Source: Chryseomicrobium excrementi | GTDB lineage: Bacteria; Bacillota; Bacilli; Bacillales_A; Planococcaceae | DNA length: 64,000 nucleotides | Direction: 5' to 3' | Assembly: GCF_002798305.1 (NCBI RefSeq) | Contig: NZ_PCGR01000003.1 | Span: 62,001 to 126,000 of the forward strand | Shown here: positions 62,666 to 64,000 of the stretch, one piece after another | How positions within the stretch are numbered: position 1 is the stretch's first letter | How the letters are laid out: each line of letters opens with the position of its first letter | Notes under the pieces: model-generated | Databases searched by the model: none | The model's input: only the letters and a program-made list of their open reading frames with translations | What the model was told of the DNA's origin: nothing | Position numbers and translations under genes: made by a program

Positions 62666-63565
62666 TTATTTCAGATGGAATTGAACTTCATCGATTTTAT
62701 CGGTGATAATAGTCAACCATTTAGGGTTCCGTACCTTTACCTTGTAAATTTCTTGTGATTTCTTTAACCATAGTAATGCCTGTTTATAGTCTTGCATTTT
62801 CTCGTAGTTCAGACCAATCTGGAAATACAATTCTCCTAGTACAGAAATAGACTCCATATTTTCACTATAACTAATTCCCTCTTGGCAATACTTGATGGAC
62901 TCTTCGTATTTTCCTTGCATCGTGATCACTTTCGCCAAGTTGTAATAGACTTTTGGCAACAGTGGAGAAATAGATAAGATATGAGAGGGAACCTTATCTT
63001 TGATAGCTAAAATTGATTTAAATGTTTTTGTGGATTCTTCTAACATAGATTCTTCCGCGTACAGAATTCCTTGACTATTTAAGATCTGCGCATCTTGATA
63101 AGAGAAAATAAGGTTATTAGTGCTGTTAAGAGCTTGTTCAAGTAGACGCATTGCTAGTGTGAAATCATTTGTTAAATAGTAATGGCAGACTCCCTCTGCC
63201 CATAAAAAGAATTGTTTTACTTTCCCACCATTCTCGTAAGTTGGTGTGCTTTTTTCAAACTCAATAATCCGAAGAGCATTTTTATAATCATTCGCTTCAA
63301 TAAATCTCATGACTTTGGACTCCACTTTTTTAAACTGGTCGAAAGTTGGGTTTTCAGACATTAACAAAAGTCCGTCCAGGGTAATACCTAACTTTTCTGC
63401 AATCAATTTCAATAATACCGAGTTTGGAATATTAGAACCGCTTTCAATATGGCTGATCAAGGATTGTGTACAAATATCTTTAGCAAGTTCTTTTTGAGAA
63501 ATACCGAGACTCCCTCTTAGTTCTTTGATCGTTTTTCCAATAGCCAAGTCTAAGTATGGATCCAT
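62666..63565 (-). CDS. PlcR-like RNPP regulator (XRE HTH plus TPR peptide-binding domain)
   Basis: 299 residues. The N-terminal HTH (about 10-65) reads ELRGSLGISQKELAKDICTQ, then SLISHIESGSNIPNSVLLKL. The remaining 230 residues are helical TPR-like repeats (KQFFLWAEGVCHYYLTND, YYNLAKVITMQGKYEESIKY, LYFQIGLNYEKMQDYKQALL), the design of PlcR, NprR and Rgg. PlcR of B. cereus (about 285 aa) binds the processed PapR peptide and then activates promoters. ATG 63565 lies 6 nt after AGAGGTG. It is divergent from the pheromone-like gene at 63734. Confidence 0.88.
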   Translation of the reverse strand: MDPYLDLAIGKTIKELRGSLGISQKELAKDICTQSLISHIESGSNIPNSVLLKLIAEKLGITLDGLLLMSENPTFDQFKKVESKVMRFIEANDYKNALRIIEFEKSTPTYENGGKVKQFFLWAEGVCHYYLTNDFTLAMRLLEQALNSTNNLIFSYQDAQILNSQGILYAEESMLEESTKTFKSILAIKDKVPSHILSISPLLPKVYYNLAKVITMQGKYEESIKYCQEGISYSENMESISVLGELYFQIGLNYEKMQDYKQALLWLKKSQEIYKVKVRNPKWLTIITDKIDEVQFHLK

Positions 63566-63642
63566 CAGGAACACCTCTTATCATAAGTGATTTTCATAGT
63601 TGGCAGTGAATTGTAATAAAAAGTGAAGGTGTTAAAAAAAGA

Positions 63643-63659
63643 GTATTAATATTCTAATA
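63643..63659. promoter_or_regulatory. PlcR-box-like operator upstream of the pheromone gene
   Basis: GTATTAATATTCTAATA, dyad TATTA-N6-TAATA, matches the lanA1 upstream element in 16 of 17 positions. It lies 28 bp before the -10 of the pheromone gene and 75 bp before its start codon, also within the divergent promoter region of the regulator. Confidence 0.75.
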
Positions 63660-63682
63660 TTCGATAAATTCTTGAAATAATT

Positions 63683-63692
63683 GTGATATAGT
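63683..63692 (+). promoter_or_regulatory. Extended -10 promoter of the pheromone-like gene
   Basis: TGTGATATAGT gives TG-n-TATAGT. No good -35 hexamer is present, as expected for a promoter needing an activator bound just upstream. Confidence 0.6.
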
Positions 63693-63733
63693 CTCCTTGA
63701 AAGCAAGTTCACTTTACAAAAGGGAGAGAGATT

Positions 63734-63889
63734 ATGAAAAAGTTAGCAGTACTTTTAAATGTCTTTATGGCTTTGTTGATGTTAAATCTTGCAAATGGAG
63801 ATATGGTGAAAATTTCTCATGATTCGCCAATCACAAGTTTTTATGATTTAAATGGCGATGATGACGAGGAGCTGCCTTTCCGTCACTAA
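63734..63889 (+). CDS. PapR-like secreted signalling peptide precursor, 51 aa
   Basis: ATG 63734 follows AAAGGGAGAGAG. The N-terminus MKKLAVLLNVFMALLMLNLA is a Sec-type signal peptide. A polar middle and an acidic run (GDDDEE) precede the C-terminal LPFRH. PapR of the B. cereus group (48 aa) also has a signal peptide and ends in LPFEF or LPFEH; the processed peptide re-enters and activates PlcR. The gene sits beside a PlcR-like regulator. Processing site and mature length are not determined. Confidence 0.83.
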   Translation: MKKLAVLLNVFMALLMLNLANGDMVKISHDSPITSFYDLNGDDDEELPFRH

Positions 63890-63947
63890 TTAAAACTGAA
63901 ACAGATTATTACTCTTTCTTTATAGGGGTTGTAAGAAAGAGGTTATA

Positions 63948-63979
63948 AAAAGTATTCCTTAAATAGGGGTACTTTTTTT
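63948..63979 (+). terminator. Terminator of the pheromone-like gene
   Basis: AAAAGTATTCC-ttaaata-GGGGTACTTTT followed by T's, 59 bp after the stop. A second hairpin (CTCTTTCTT/AAGAAAGAG, 63912-63941) precedes it. Confidence 0.78.
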
Positions 63980-64000
63980 ATGCATACATTTAGTATACGA

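Noticed and set aside
50586..63979. Lantibiotic region as an integrated mobile element
   Set aside because: No integrase, transposase, tRNA target or flanking direct repeat is visible inside the window; the right border is not covered.

Overview
This window is chromosomal DNA from a low-to-mid GC Bacillota, most likely order Bacillales. The evidence is an S-box (SAM-I) riboswitch before metNIQ, an arginine T-box before argS, a Bacillus-type Fnr with a C-terminal Cys cluster, GlpP-type antitermination leaders, HelD, OhrR/Ohr, DbpA/YxiN and strong AGGAGG ribosome sites. The genus cannot be fixed from the sequence alone. No rRNA, tRNA, CRISPR array, transposase or integrase was seen.

Layout. 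1-9.2 kb: the 5' part of a metallopeptidase gene, fnr, a 21-nt repeat tract, an FNR box and a ba3-type cytochrome oxidase operon with two tiny membrane subunits, a Fic protein, a MntA/HepT toxin-antitoxin operon with an unknown third gene, and dbpA. 9.2-17.1 kb: T-box/argS, csp, alkaline phosphatase, msrA, VOC, GNAT, TmrB-like and SDR genes. 17.2-20.1 kb: S-box and the methionine ABC importer. 20.1-31 kb: alkA, a junction of two broken genes (hxlR and VOC remnants), GrpB, a quinone reductase, small accessory genes, a TPP enzyme and a GAF-GAF-PAS-GGDEF-EAL protein. 31.2-35.5 kb: ohrR/ohr, then a LytTR/DUF3021/ABC exporter module followed by a second, 5'-truncated ohr copy. 35.7-41.9 kb: glpP, a membrane alpha/beta hydrolase, glpK and glpD; the hydrolase and glpD share a GlpP-like leader. 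41.9-50.5 kb: SDR, helD, GNATs, an SDR/TetR pair with palindromic operators, Nudix and small membrane proteins.

50.5-64 kb is the most interesting part: a complete two-peptide lantibiotic locus of the lacticin 3147 / staphylococcin C55 type. The immunity/regulator genes lanRIFE run leftward and lanA1-A2-M1-T-M2-J plus an extra 60-residue membrane peptide run rightward. Beyond a bidirectional terminator lies an XRE-TPR regulator resembling PlcR, divergent from an unlisted 51-codon peptide gene whose product has a signal peptide and ends in LPFRH, strikingly like the PapR pheromone ends LPFEF/LPFEH of the Bacillus cereus group. A 17-bp dyad element (TATTA-N6-TAATA) occurs upstream of both the pheromone gene and lanA1 with one mismatch. 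I infer a self-contained PlcR/PapR-like quorum-sensing switch that turns on lantibiotic production, with LanR acting separately on the immunity genes.
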